Below are positions 18,929-27,752 of a stretch of 64,000 nucleotides of DNA, one piece after another. The DNA comes from Pseudobacteriovorax sp. GTDB lineage: Bacteria > Bdellovibrionota_B > Oligoflexia > Oligoflexales > Oligoflexaceae. Position numbers and translations under genes: made by a program. The stretch is from NCBI GenBank assembly GCA_013215145.1, contig JABSRP010000018.1, positions 102,746 through 166,745 of the forward strand, in the 5' to 3' direction. The notes beneath the pieces are model-generated. The model was not told the DNA's origin. It ran no database searches and saw nothing but the letters and a program-made list of their open reading frames with translations. The first letter of the stretch is position 1, and every line of letters begins with the position of its first letter.

Positions 18929-21196
18929 TCATGCTGCCTGCTTTTGCTCTCCTAGGGGGTAAGGGATAGCAATCTCAAATGTTGTCCCTTTGCCTGGAAC
19001 AGAATCCACCTGAATCGTTCCCCCTAGGTCTTCAACAAGGTTTTTGACGGCATCCATACCCACTCCACGTCCCGATACCGAACTAACCTCATCCTTAGAG
19101 GAAAGATTAGGAGCAAAAATCAACTCTATGCGGTCCTTGTCACTAGCCGCTTGAAAGGTTTCCTCCGACCAAACCCCATTTGTCCGCGCTTTCTCTGCTA
19201 GTTTTTGACCATCTATGCCTCTTCCATCATCGGCAATCGTAAATTTAGCTGAGTCTCCTTGGTACTGGACGCCTACGGTTATGGTACCGGATGAGGGTTT
19301 ACCGCATGAATCACGCTCTTCCAGGCTTTCTATGGCATGATCAAAGCCATTGCGGAATATATGGATGAAAGCCCCATCCAATTGCTGAGCCAAGGCAAAA
19401 CTGAGCTCTTCGGAAGATTCATCAAAGGCCAGATGAACGTTTTTTTCAGGAAATCGTTCATTCAAAGATTCAATGTAATCTGAGTACTTGGAGAACACTG
19501 TGGCCGGTTTTCTATTTTGCAGAGCATCCACTTGGCTTGCAAGATCGTTGCGATTCTCATCAAGCAATGTTCGTCGTAGGCATTCGATTTTTGCCAGCTC
19601 TACTACTGTAGTACCGCGGTTCTTTTCCAAACCAAGCACCTCGGAGATCTCGAGGCTTTGAGCATCCCAGGCTGATTGGATATCACCCCAAGCCTTGAGG
19701 CATTCCTCATAAAAGCATCCCGCTTCATCAATTTTATCTTCGAGATCGTGCACGTAAGAGGACAAGTCGCCAAAACCAAAGGTCCCCCATGACCCCTTGA
19801 GAGTATGTAAATCCCGCTTGATTTGATTGACCTCGGCTTCGTCTTTGGCGCTTAGACTCTGGGCCACTCTCCCCACAAGTTCGATGGTCTCTTCAGCAAA
19901 GCTAAGGTAGCTTTCCCGATTGCTGGCCGCTTTAGATAGGCAGTCAACTCTCTGAGCCGACTTCTCGGCCTCTATTTGGTTCTTCAAAAATTCCGTGACA
20001 TCGTTAACGATGACGATAATTTTTTCATCGTGTTCCACTTGTCTATACTCGATAGTGAAATCCCTCGGCACCCCGTTAAGCGTCACCTTCCCTTTTTGCG
20101 GCAGCATGCTGATGGTGGTGCGAAAATCACTGAAAAAAGCTTCATCGGGATCAGGCCACAGCATATCTAAGCAGGTTGCGATATCAGCCTCGGAGCAGGA
20201 CTTAAAAATATTGGCAAATTCATGTAAGGTCGCAAAACTAGAGTGATCGCCAAGTATCACATCGAGTGCCGCCGAGCGGTCCTCAGGAATTCTTCCTTCG
20301 CGATCAAAATAGAACAGACCCTCTTGAAGGCCCGAAAGCAGGGTTTTCACGTTTTGCTCGGACTTCTCCACAGCTTGGGTCAACTCCACCTCAGCTGTAA
20401 TATCGATTAATTGGCCTTGAATACCAGTCAAGGAGTCTTTTGAGCCATGCTTCGAAATAGCAATATCTAAAGAGTAATATACTGGTTTATGATCCTTAAT
20501 GGTCTTAAGCTTTGGCACCCGAACCCAACCATGTGACTCAAGCGTCTTCATCACATCATCTAGATTTTCACTGGACTCGATAGAAAAATGAGATAAAAAT
20601 GACTCAAGTGTTTTTCCCGTCTGGTCTGACAGATGATTTAAGGCCCAAGACAACGTTGGATTTGTCAGCTCAATCACCCCCTTGTGATTGACAAAAAAAC
20701 AAGGATTGTTGGAGTTCTGAAAGTTAAAGAACCCTAATTTTTGGATAAAGGATTCGGGCAGAAGCTCAAACAACCCATCGGAGCCTAGACCTAGTAACGT
20801 AGACCGAAATTGAGTAAGTAGGTCTTCGTCTTTTGACGAGGCATCGTAACCTGAAAAAAAGCTTCTCACCACCTCGGACATGCGAGCATTTCGGTCGGCG
20901 TCGCTCTCCTTTATAATCTCTACGCCCTTCCAAAATGCGTAGTATCCCTTGATTCTCCTAGCCTCTTTTGATGGATGTAAGTAGACCCAAGCTGCATCTT
21001 CAAGGGTTTCCCCAAAAATCTCGACAGAAAAATAAGAGGCATCACCCTTCCAGGGGCAGTGAGTTGACAGTTCTGAAGCTGCGAGATAGTCGTGAACCAC
21101 ATCTTCTTCTGGAAAGTAATAATTGCCTTCCACCAAAACTGGATTATCGGTGGCAGCAATCTCAATTCCCTTCCAAACAGCACGCACAGCTTTCAT
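18929..21196 (-). CDS. DUF427-PAS-PAS-Hpt-HATPase signalling kinase
   Basis: A 755-residue cytoplasmic kinase with an unusual domain order. Residues 1-93 match a DUF427 domain (VEGNYYFPEEDV, STHCPWKGDASYFSV, EDAAWVY, GYYAFWKGVEI). About 160-275 and 285-402 look like PAS sensor domains. An Hpt domain at about 420-520 carries the phosphorylatable His464 (KRDLHTLKGSWGTFGF). A CheA-type HATPase follows with N-box Asn616 (HIFRNGFDHAIE), G1 DDGRG and G2 GRGVGM. It ends right after the ATPase, with no CheW-like domain, so it is a CheA relative outside chemotaxis. The output regulator is not in the same operon. Confidence 0.85.
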   Translation of the reverse strand: MKAVRAVWKGIEIAATDNPVLVEGNYYFPEEDVVHDYLAASELSTHCPWKGDASYFSVEIFGETLEDAAWVYLHPSKEARRIKGYYAFWKGVEIIKESDADRNARMSEVVRSFFSGYDASSKDEDLLTQFRSTLLGLGSDGLFELLPESFIQKLGFFNFQNSNNPCFFVNHKGVIELTNPTLSWALNHLSDQTGKTLESFLSHFSIESSENLDDVMKTLESHGWVRVPKLKTIKDHKPVYYSLDIAISKHGSKDSLTGIQGQLIDITAEVELTQAVEKSEQNVKTLLSGLQEGLFYFDREGRIPEDRSAALDVILGDHSSFATLHEFANIFKSCSEADIATCLDMLWPDPDEAFFSDFRTTISMLPQKGKVTLNGVPRDFTIEYRQVEHDEKIIVIVNDVTEFLKNQIEAEKSAQRVDCLSKAASNRESYLSFAEETIELVGRVAQSLSAKDEAEVNQIKRDLHTLKGSWGTFGFGDLSSYVHDLEDKIDEAGCFYEECLKAWGDIQSAWDAQSLEISEVLGLEKNRGTTVVELAKIECLRRTLLDENRNDLASQVDALQNRKPATVFSKYSDYIESLNERFPEKNVHLAFDESSEELSFALAQQLDGAFIHIFRNGFDHAIESLEERDSCGKPSSGTITVGVQYQGDSAKFTIADDGRGIDGQKLAEKARTNGVWSEETFQAASDKDRIELIFAPNLSSKDEVSSVSGRGVGMDAVKNLVEDLGGTIQVDSVPGKGTTFEIAIPYPLGEQKQAA

Positions 21197-21397
21197 GTTA
21201 ACCTCCCATAGGGTGAATACTTCCTTACCCAGGGGGTTTCGGCATCAGAGCCACAGGCATAAGAAATTCTGCCAGATGGCAGTTTTTTCTCCATGTTTTA
21301 AACCCCTTAGAAGACAACTCCCGCCGGCCCGACTGGTGATTTTGATCATAATTCACCTGTGTTCTCTTTTTTGGTTTCGTTTATCCTTTAGCTGTAT

Positions 21398-21564
21398 TTT
21401 TCGATTTTCGATTTAGCAGCTAGTTTTTCGAATTGTATCCGTCGAGAGGGAAAACATTTCACATTTGGGGATGTTTATGTGTTGCAAGCCCCTCGCTGTT
21501 CCATAAGTTTTCCCTCTCGACGGATACAATTCGAAAAACTAGCTGCTAAATCGAAAATCGAAAA
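21398..21564. repeat. Perfect 58-bp inverted repeat with 51-bp spacer
   Basis: The left arm 21398-21455 and right arm 21507-21564 are exact reverse complements over 58 positions (left arm begins TTTTCGATTTTCG, ends GAGAGGGAAAAC). The 51-base spacer (21456-21506) contains GGGG and CCCC blocks that may pair. The repeat is in the 720-base gap between two divergent signalling genes and contains no gene. Outside the right arm is an A-rich tract with GAAAAGCGAAAAAG-type short repeats. The rest of the gap (21565-21917) shows no other feature. Confidence 0.9.
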
Positions 21565-21917
21565 GCAAAAATTGAAAAGCGAAAAAGAAGTATTGTTTAG
21601 AAACAGAGCGAACCCATTTACATTGAGCTACTTTATTTAGAATGTGATGCAGGCAATTTGTCATTTTTAGAGCTTTGTAGGTCACACTGAATTTATTGAA
21701 CGAGACCTACCATAGTTTTTATAAAAAACAGAATAGAAGACTGTTTGCCATGTTTTTTGGGGCGCACCTGGAGGTTTACTTTCCCGAGTTAGTAAAGGCC
21801 TCAGGTTTCGATTAAGTCGCAAGGGAAATTCAGAAAAATTCTTACAACACCTCAAACAATTTTGGTTAGGTTGAATACCTTTGCATTCACCCCTATATCA
21901 GATATAGTCTATTTAGG

Positions 21918-23444
21918 ATGAGAATGTATATGCACTCAGCTAGGGAAATTATGCACTATTTAGAGAAAGAGCTTCGCGAATTAATCAAAACAGAAGAAAG
22001 TATTTTCAAGTTTGTTGAAGAGGGTTCTCTAGATGGCCTATGGTATTGGGATCTAGAAAACCCGGAGCAAGAGTGGATGAGTCCTAGATTTTGGGAAACA
22101 TTTGGATTCGATCCTGCAAAACGAAAGCACCTAGCCAGTGAATGGCAAGACCTTATTCATCCTAGCGATTTAAACCTAGCAAACGAAAATTTTCAGAAAC
22201 ACTGCGAAGATTCAAACCACAAGTATGATCAATATGTAAGGTACAAAAATAATCAAACAGATGATTGGACCTGGGTGAGATGCCGAGGACTAGTAATCAA
22301 AGACAGCGACGGAAAACCAATTAGAATGGTAGGTACCCATATTGACGTAACCGAACTAAAGAATTCTGAATCTAGGCTCAATAGAGCTCAAACGATTGCA
22401 AAAATAGGAGACTGGGAATTTCATGTTGAAACTCAGAAAATTCGATGGTCCCCTCAGATGTTCGCATTATTTTTACCAAAACATACATCGAGGCAAGAAC
22501 CCTCGTTTGAAGAGCTTTCAGCACTCATTCACCCCGATGACCTTACACTGTGGAGCAGTACTGTTCAAAAAACCTTAGAAACTGGTGACCCTTGGATCAT
22601 AGAGTTTCGCGTCAAACATGATGAAAACGAGTATATTTGGATACAGGACCGGGGCGAAGCAAGAGCTGACGCGAAGGGTAAAGTTACATGGTTGATAGGG
22701 ACATGTCTCGATATTACCGAAAGCAAAAAGAATCAAATTGCTCTCAAAAATGCTAACGATAGCCTTCAAGAAAAGAACCAAGATCTTTCTATTTTTGCTC
22801 ATGCCGCATCTCACGACCTTCAATCGCCAATTAAGTCAATGATGGGCTTACTAGAGATCATGCAAGAAGACTTAGACGAAAATCATCTCGAAGACCTCTC
22901 AGAAAATATTCAGAGTCTAAAAAAATGTGCAAATAGAGCCCAAAAACTAATAAATGCGGCGTTAACTTTAGGCAAGGTACAAAACGAAAGCATAAACCTA
23001 GAGGTATTAGATGCCATCCAACTCATCCGAGACATTTGGCCACAAATAAAATCAGAAAGGAACATTACAGAGGAGGTTTCACTAGATTTTTTAAGTAGGC
23101 AATTTATGATCGACGCCGATAAGGAGATGTTTTCGTTATTAATCAGAAACATTTTATCCAATAGTTGGAAATATAGAGACCAAACCCGAAGACTAGAGCT
23201 AAGCATTTCGACAGAAGAAAACCAGCAGTCTAAAGTACTCATTCTAGAAGATAACGGTATTGGAATGTCAAAGGAAGAATGCCTTCATGCGACGGAGTTT
23301 TTTAAAAGATTTCATACATCAAATAAGATCGAAGGCACAGGACTTGGTCTAGGCATTGCAAAGCAAGTGGTGTCTCGTCACAATTGGAAGCTCGTTTTGG
23401 AACCTGGGAACATACATGGGCTACGAATAAAAATATTTATTTGA
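21918..23444 (+). CDS. PAS-PAS hybrid-sensing histidine kinase
   Basis: A 508-residue soluble histidine kinase without membrane segments. Two PAS_3-type domains (about 30-148 and 155-270) each end in the PAC signature (MVGTHIDVTELK and LIGTCLDITESK). The HisKA helix carries His299 (FAHAASHDLQSPIKSM), and the HATPase domain has N-box NILSNSWKYR, G1 EDNGIGMS and G2 GTGLGLGIAKQ. Several clustered ATGs (21918, 21924, 21930) could be the start. It is followed after eight bases by a response regulator gene, its likely partner. Confidence 0.93.
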   Translation: MRMYMHSAREIMHYLEKELRELIKTEESIFKFVEEGSLDGLWYWDLENPEQEWMSPRFWETFGFDPAKRKHLASEWQDLIHPSDLNLANENFQKHCEDSNHKYDQYVRYKNNQTDDWTWVRCRGLVIKDSDGKPIRMVGTHIDVTELKNSESRLNRAQTIAKIGDWEFHVETQKIRWSPQMFALFLPKHTSRQEPSFEELSALIHPDDLTLWSSTVQKTLETGDPWIIEFRVKHDENEYIWIQDRGEARADAKGKVTWLIGTCLDITESKKNQIALKNANDSLQEKNQDLSIFAHAASHDLQSPIKSMMGLLEIMQEDLDENHLEDLSENIQSLKKCANRAQKLINAALTLGKVQNESINLEVLDAIQLIRDIWPQIKSERNITEEVSLDFLSRQFMIDADKEMFSLLIRNILSNSWKYRDQTRRLELSISTEENQQSKVLILEDNGIGMSKEECLHATEFFKRFHTSNKIEGTGLGLGIAKQVVSRHNWKLVLEPGNIHGLRIKIFI

Positions 23445-23452
23445 GGGAACAT

Positions 23453-23830
23453 ATGAAACAAGTAGTTTGTATAGATGACTGCGATATAGACTTAAGTATA
23501 AATCTCCGAATTATAGAACGATCGGGAATTGCCGCATGCATCAAGGCGTTTCAAGACCCCGAAGAGGGCCTTGAATGGTTTACATCACATAGAGAAATTT
23601 CCGTGGATCTCTTGCTGTTAGATATTAATATGCCGAAAATGAACGGCTTTGAGTTTTTAGAGAAATTTCAAACTTTAGAACGTAAGAACACCGTGGTCGT
23701 GTGCTTCGTAACGACGTCTGAAAAGCCTGATGAGATAAAGAAAGCCGAGTCATTAGGAGCTCAGTTTTCAACAAAACCCCTCACAAAAACCTCATTTAAA
23801 GAATTAATGACGCATTTATTCGGAGTTTAA
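23453..23830 (+). CDS. Single-domain response regulator
   Basis: A 125-residue receiver domain without output domain. The start at 23453 follows TTGAGGG and begins MKQVVCIDDCD. Acidic pocket residues are Asp8-Asp9, the phosphoacceptor is Asp57 (LLLDINMPKMNGFE), with Thr87/Thr88 and Lys98 (STKPLTK) completing the set. It lies eight bases after the PAS kinase stop and should be phosphorylated by it. As a stand-alone receiver it may pass phosphate to a Hpt protein such as the kinase at 18929-21196; that link is inference. Confidence 0.93.
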   Translation: MKQVVCIDDCDIDLSINLRIIERSGIAACIKAFQDPEEGLEWFTSHREISVDLLLLDINMPKMNGFEFLEKFQTLERKNTVVVCFVTTSEKPDEIKKAESLGAQFSTKPLTKTSFKELMTHLFGV

Positions 23831-24284
23831 CCGAATTGGCCGAGATAAGTGACTACAGTCAAAATTCAAATGATTCAGATTGTATCAACAAGTTGGTAAC
23901 ATTCGGACAGCTAAGTCTCCTATCATTAATATTGTTGGGCAGTTAATGGTTACTATTCAAGAATCTTGTCAGAACGATCCAAAAAAATTCACTGTTTGGG
24001 AATAAACCGACTCTTCCAGCAATGTTAGGATATTTAGGGTTTAAGAACGGAAGTATTCCGATTATCAGGCATCTGTCTAATGAAGATTGTTCATCTCGAC
24101 CAATCATCTTTCCGAGCGGGATCTATGATCCTTTATTCTTTAAATTCAGCATATTATAAGATCACTCAGCCACGACTCAAAAAATTTGAAAAATTCTTCA
24201 GGGGGTCTGCAATATTTTATTCGTGATTGTGTGTTTAGGGGGCAAATGATGTTTTATTAACTAGATTTCACGGAGAAAATACCA
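23831..24284 (+). other. Intergenic stretch, nothing recognised
   Basis: About 450 A/T-rich bases after the response regulator. I find no open frame with a ribosome site, no strong hairpin and no repeat, apart from the ribosome site of the next gene (GGAGAAAATACC). Confidence 0.4.
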
Positions 24285-24671
24285 ATGAAAATGTTTAACG
24301 CAGCTTTAAGTCTCGGATTATTATTCATCCAATCACAAGGATTCGCGCAGCGCTCGTCATCAGGAACCCCAGCCGGTCAAATCGAGTATATTGCTTGTCA
24401 TCACCCTGAATCATCGCAAAGGTCGCAGCCTAATGTTTCTCAATGCACCATCAAACTCTCGAAACCATCTAATTCACCTTGCCCCAACAAGCATCCTAGC
24501 AACTTTATTCTAGTTATGGATGGGACGGAGCATTCTAAGTCGATCTATTCCACTGCTTTATTAGCTTATACCTCTCGTAAACCTGTCTATATTTTTCACT
24601 TCAACGATAATTGCACGGCATCTCCCGCGTCCTTGATGCAAGTAGCAGGTATTCAAATAGGTCCAAACTAA
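24285..24671 (+). CDS. Small secreted protein of unknown function
   Basis: 128 residues with a signal peptide (about 1-21, ending QGFAQ). The mature part has four cysteines (IACHH, SQCTI, SPCPN, DNCTA) and alternating strands (FILVMDGTE, KPVYIFHF), so a small disulfide-linked beta domain is likely. GGAGAA precedes the start. It lies 52 bases before the secreted protease-like gene at 24724 in the same direction and may be co-transcribed. No family recognised. Confidence 0.6.
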   Translation: MKMFNAALSLGLLFIQSQGFAQRSSSGTPAGQIEYIACHHPESSQRSQPNVSQCTIKLSKPSNSPCPNKHPSNFILVMDGTEHSKSIYSTALLAYTSRKPVYIFHFNDNCTASPASLMQVAGIQIGPN

Positions 24672-24723
24672 TTGGGTTTGGATCATTCCATCAATATTAT
24701 TCCATCAATATTATTGCGGAGAG

Positions 24724-25926
24724 ATGATGAACAATCTTATATGGTATATAGTTGCCTGTATACTAAGCGTACACGCCCCACTCATCATGGCCAACGAGCT
24801 TAATTTAGAGGCTGTGGAAGTTGAAGATTTTCAAACGGATGGTCATGACTGGCATTGCGGGATTCAGGCATCACACCGAATCCTGAAGACTTATGGGTTT
24901 GGTGAAAGCTTCGATGCCATGACACGTAACATTGGTCAACATGAATTTAATTTTAACTACACGCAGACTATTACCCGCAGTGTTAAAAAAGAAATCTGTA
25001 AAGGGGTTCTTAGCGTCATCTGCGATCTCGTTGACGTGATTGAAGAATCTTTGTTTCAATATGAGGTGTCACTACCAACCGGGATAGGTAGGCCTACGTA
25101 CCAGTTAAAAGATAGGCTTGTCGATAAATATGGTGTTCCAGCCGTAGCAAAGGAGCGTCAAAGTCTTGGGGATTTAAGACGATTGATTGACGAAGGAAAA
25201 CCAGTCATGGTTTTGGTTCAAAGGGGCAAAGAAGGCTTCTCTGAAAGAGTTGCCAGTATCGATGTTTCTTTTCACTACCCTCTTTTGCACTGGCTAGTTG
25301 TCTTCGGTTATGAAGGAGAAACATTTTGGACCTACGATACCGACTCCAACGCGCAAATACCCTTGCATCAAGATGACCTCTGGAAGCAGTGGGACTGGGA
25401 TTATGATGGCTGGAACAAGAATTCGGCGGTTCATGCCTATTTAACAAAAGTAGAAGGACTTGAAGTCCGTTCTATCATCTACCTTGATTTACCAATTCCT
25501 GAAAACCTTGTACGAGAATCCTATGTGGATTTCTATGAAAGGCAGCCAAGTCGTGAGGAACTTCGTAAAGGTATTGACCAAGTAAAAGGGAACGAATTTG
25601 ATGGCATAGACTTTATCTTCGTTGCTTTTGCAGAGCATAGTATCAACCGTGTATTTGAAGACACATACCGTAGACTGCCAACTGCAACGGAGTATAACAG
25701 GGCACTTAATATGTTACGCAATGGTACCAACTACCTCAGCCTCCTACGAAACTGGCAAGGAATCGCAGTTGAAGGGGCTTACCGCAGTGTATTCCGTAGC
25801 GCACCTAGCGCTGAAGAAAGACTCCACGGTATCAATATTGTTTGGAAACGAGGTGAACCCACTTACAAAGAGCAGCTTTCATTTGAGCGCGATGCCGGCC
25901 AATACGTTACCTTTACTACTTGGTAG
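24724..25926 (+). CDS. Secreted C39-like cysteine peptidase with DUF4214-like repeats
   Basis: A 400-residue exported protein (signal peptide about 1-23). Residues 35-240 fit a papain-fold C39_2-type peptidase: Cys45 in DWHCGIQASHRIL, His189 in FHYPLLHWLVVFGYEG, and Asp205 in TYDTDS give the expected triad spacing. Residues about 265-390 contain three repeats of about 45 residues with the pattern Y..FY.R.PS..E....GI, resembling DUF4214-like helical repeats of surface and S-layer-type proteins. Substrate unknown. A strong terminator follows at 25970. Confidence 0.65.
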   Translation: MMNNLIWYIVACILSVHAPLIMANELNLEAVEVEDFQTDGHDWHCGIQASHRILKTYGFGESFDAMTRNIGQHEFNFNYTQTITRSVKKEICKGVLSVICDLVDVIEESLFQYEVSLPTGIGRPTYQLKDRLVDKYGVPAVAKERQSLGDLRRLIDEGKPVMVLVQRGKEGFSERVASIDVSFHYPLLHWLVVFGYEGETFWTYDTDSNAQIPLHQDDLWKQWDWDYDGWNKNSAVHAYLTKVEGLEVRSIIYLDLPIPENLVRESYVDFYERQPSREELRKGIDQVKGNEFDGIDFIFVAFAEHSINRVFEDTYRRLPTATEYNRALNMLRNGTNYLSLLRNWQGIAVEGAYRSVFRSAPSAEERLHGINIVWKRGEPTYKEQLSFERDAGQYVTFTTW

Positions 25927-25969
25927 GCCAGACTGAGTCGTTCACTAAGCTTTCCTTACGATTCATAGA

Positions 25970-26001
25970 AAAACAGAGCAAACGGTTGTTTGCTCTGTTT
26001 T
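25970..26001 (+). terminator. Strong intrinsic terminator
   Basis: AAAACAGAGCAAAC (25970-25983), loop GGTT, and GTTTGCTCTGTTTT (25988-26001) form a perfect 14-pair stem whose 3' side ends in T's, 44 bases after the stop of the secreted peptidase gene. The A-flank on the left makes it potentially bidirectional. Confidence 0.9.
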
Positions 26002-26116
26002 GTAGTGGATAGATCACAACTTCATTGCTGCCTTCATCTGCGAAATGACTTATGATGATACCCATCGATTTTTGCTATAAATGATCAGAGTTGGAGATTT
26101 TAGGAACAGCAAACAT

Positions 26117-27361
26117 ATGGTTGATAAGTATGTGACCGTGAGCATTAAAAGAGATGACATTGAGGCTCGTATTGGGGAGCTGTCCTTGAAAAAGCACTGG
26201 CTAGCTGAGCAGATCGGTGTTGATAAGGGAACCTTCAGTCGTTGGCTCAATGGCAAAATCAAGAGGGTTCGTAAGGAGCATGTGGAACAGCTCAGCCAAC
26301 TCCTGGAATGCGAGTATGGAGATATCGTTTCTGACGATGATGACTATGGTAGCAAAGCAGATCAACGAGCCGCAGCGGAATTAATAGAAACCGAGGATCT
26401 TTTTTCGGTTTTGGCTAGTAGTGCTAAATTTGAACTACTAACCAAGATCATTAAGTCTAGCCTCAACCCCTATCTACCGAAAAAAATTCTTGGAGAGTTA
26501 TATAACACTCTGGGTATGGCCATCTGGTATCTCGATAAGCCCAAACAGTCGAAAACCTATATTGAAAAGGCTCTCAACATTGGTGTGAATCATGATCACA
26601 ATGGAATCAAAGCACGAGCACTGCTTTCACTCGCTGGCCTTGCCTACAATGAAGGAGACCTAGATACTGGGCGAAAATTCATAGAATCAAGCCTCGAAAT
26701 AGCAGATGGCCTTGTTAGGAGAGATCAGTGCATGGCCAAAGTCCTCCGTGGCTATGAAACCTTTCTTCGTGGTGAGCTTCAGACAGCCTACGAAGAGATG
26801 GTTATCATTCACAAGGATATTTCATCGGCGGAGCACTTCCCTATGAAGTTAGAAGTGCTCAATATAGCCTCCACTTTTATCGCCGAGTTCGCTCTAAGTT
26901 TGACTAAGCTTCAAGATGCGATGACTGCTATTAAAGCTATGAAAGATACCAGCAATAAAGCCAATTATGTATTTGGACTTAACCTTCTACCAGTATTTAA
27001 TGTTTGGAGGCATGCCATTGAAGGCGACACGAAGCAAACAAGAGAAGCATTTAATGGCGTCAATGAAAGCTTTCTATGGCCTCGCCTCTACAAAGCGAAA
27101 GTCAATGCCATCCTTGCAAGATCTGCCAGACTCATCGGTGATCAAAGTTTGGCTGAGCAATATATCCAGCAAGGTTTGGATCACGCGCGGGACGACCTTC
27201 CATTACACCAGGCAGAACTTCTCATGGAGCGCTTACTCTTGACCCAAGACAAGGCTATTCTCAAGCAACTGACTGAGATTTATCGAGAATCAAAGGCTTA
27301 TCGGCGTCTAGAAGATTTGCCCTCTCTACTCGATAATCCCAGCAACCATAGACACTTATAA
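26117..27361 (+). CDS. Xre-type regulator with TPR repeats
   Basis: About 414 residues. The ATG at 26081 has no ribosome site; the in-frame ATG at 26117 follows AGGA by about eleven bases and loses no domain. Residues 15-75 form a helix-turn-helix of the Xre/Cro type (LAEQIGVDKGTFSRWLNGKI). The rest is helical with tetratricopeptide-like repeats (LYNTLGMAIWYLDKPKQSKT, ALLSLAGLAYNEGDLDTG). Such Xre-TPR proteins often bind signal peptides or other small ligands, but no partner gene is evident here. Its 3' end overlaps the convergent small membrane gene. Confidence 0.8.
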   Translation: MVDKYVTVSIKRDDIEARIGELSLKKHWLAEQIGVDKGTFSRWLNGKIKRVRKEHVEQLSQLLECEYGDIVSDDDDYGSKADQRAAAELIETEDLFSVLASSAKFELLTKIIKSSLNPYLPKKILGELYNTLGMAIWYLDKPKQSKTYIEKALNIGVNHDHNGIKARALLSLAGLAYNEGDLDTGRKFIESSLEIADGLVRRDQCMAKVLRGYETFLRGELQTAYEEMVIIHKDISSAEHFPMKLEVLNIASTFIAEFALSLTKLQDAMTAIKAMKDTSNKANYVFGLNLLPVFNVWRHAIEGDTKQTREAFNGVNESFLWPRLYKAKVNAILARSARLIGDQSLAEQYIQQGLDHARDDLPLHQAELLMERLLLTQDKAILKQLTEIYRESKAYRRLEDLPSLLDNPSNHRHL

Positions 27362-27491
27362 GCGGTCCTAGTAGCAAGGCCACTGGGGCAAGGGCGACAG
27401 CTACCCCCATACCTGCGACACCGCTAGCCAGGAAAAGAGGGCTTGTCAGCACGATACCAATTGCTAATTTTAGTTTCTGAGTATGAATCAT
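27261..27491 (-). CDS. Small membrane protein, uncertain
   Basis: 76 residues from the ATG at 27491, which follows AGGAAG well; an upstream start at 27521 has no ribosome site. Two hydrophobic segments (about 8-30 and 33-50) are rich in Gly, Ala, Val and Leu, then a charged tail follows. It overlaps the convergent Xre-TPR gene by about 100 bases, which lowers confidence. No family recognised. Confidence 0.45.
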   Translation of the reverse strand: MIHTQKLKLAIGIVLTSPLFLASGVAGMGVAVALAPVALLLGPLISVYGCWDYRVERANLLDADKPLILDKSQSVA

Positions 27492-27752
27492 GTTTCTTTC
27501 TTCCTGTTCCGTTAATATCACCTATATTTACGGAAATTTCGGCAACATAATCCATGGGCGTTGGGTGGCGTACTCTTATTTATGAATGAATTACCACTAC
27601 TTAAAAGTAATTTATTGCTTGTTAAGGTCTTGTGTCCGGCACAATGTAAAGCCATACCAAATCAAGCATAGCCCCCGAGACCTTTACGTGAACGTACAAC
27701 AGGCCTCCAGCCTATATCGTGGCAAATTCTGTTTTGTCATGTTTGTGTCTAT

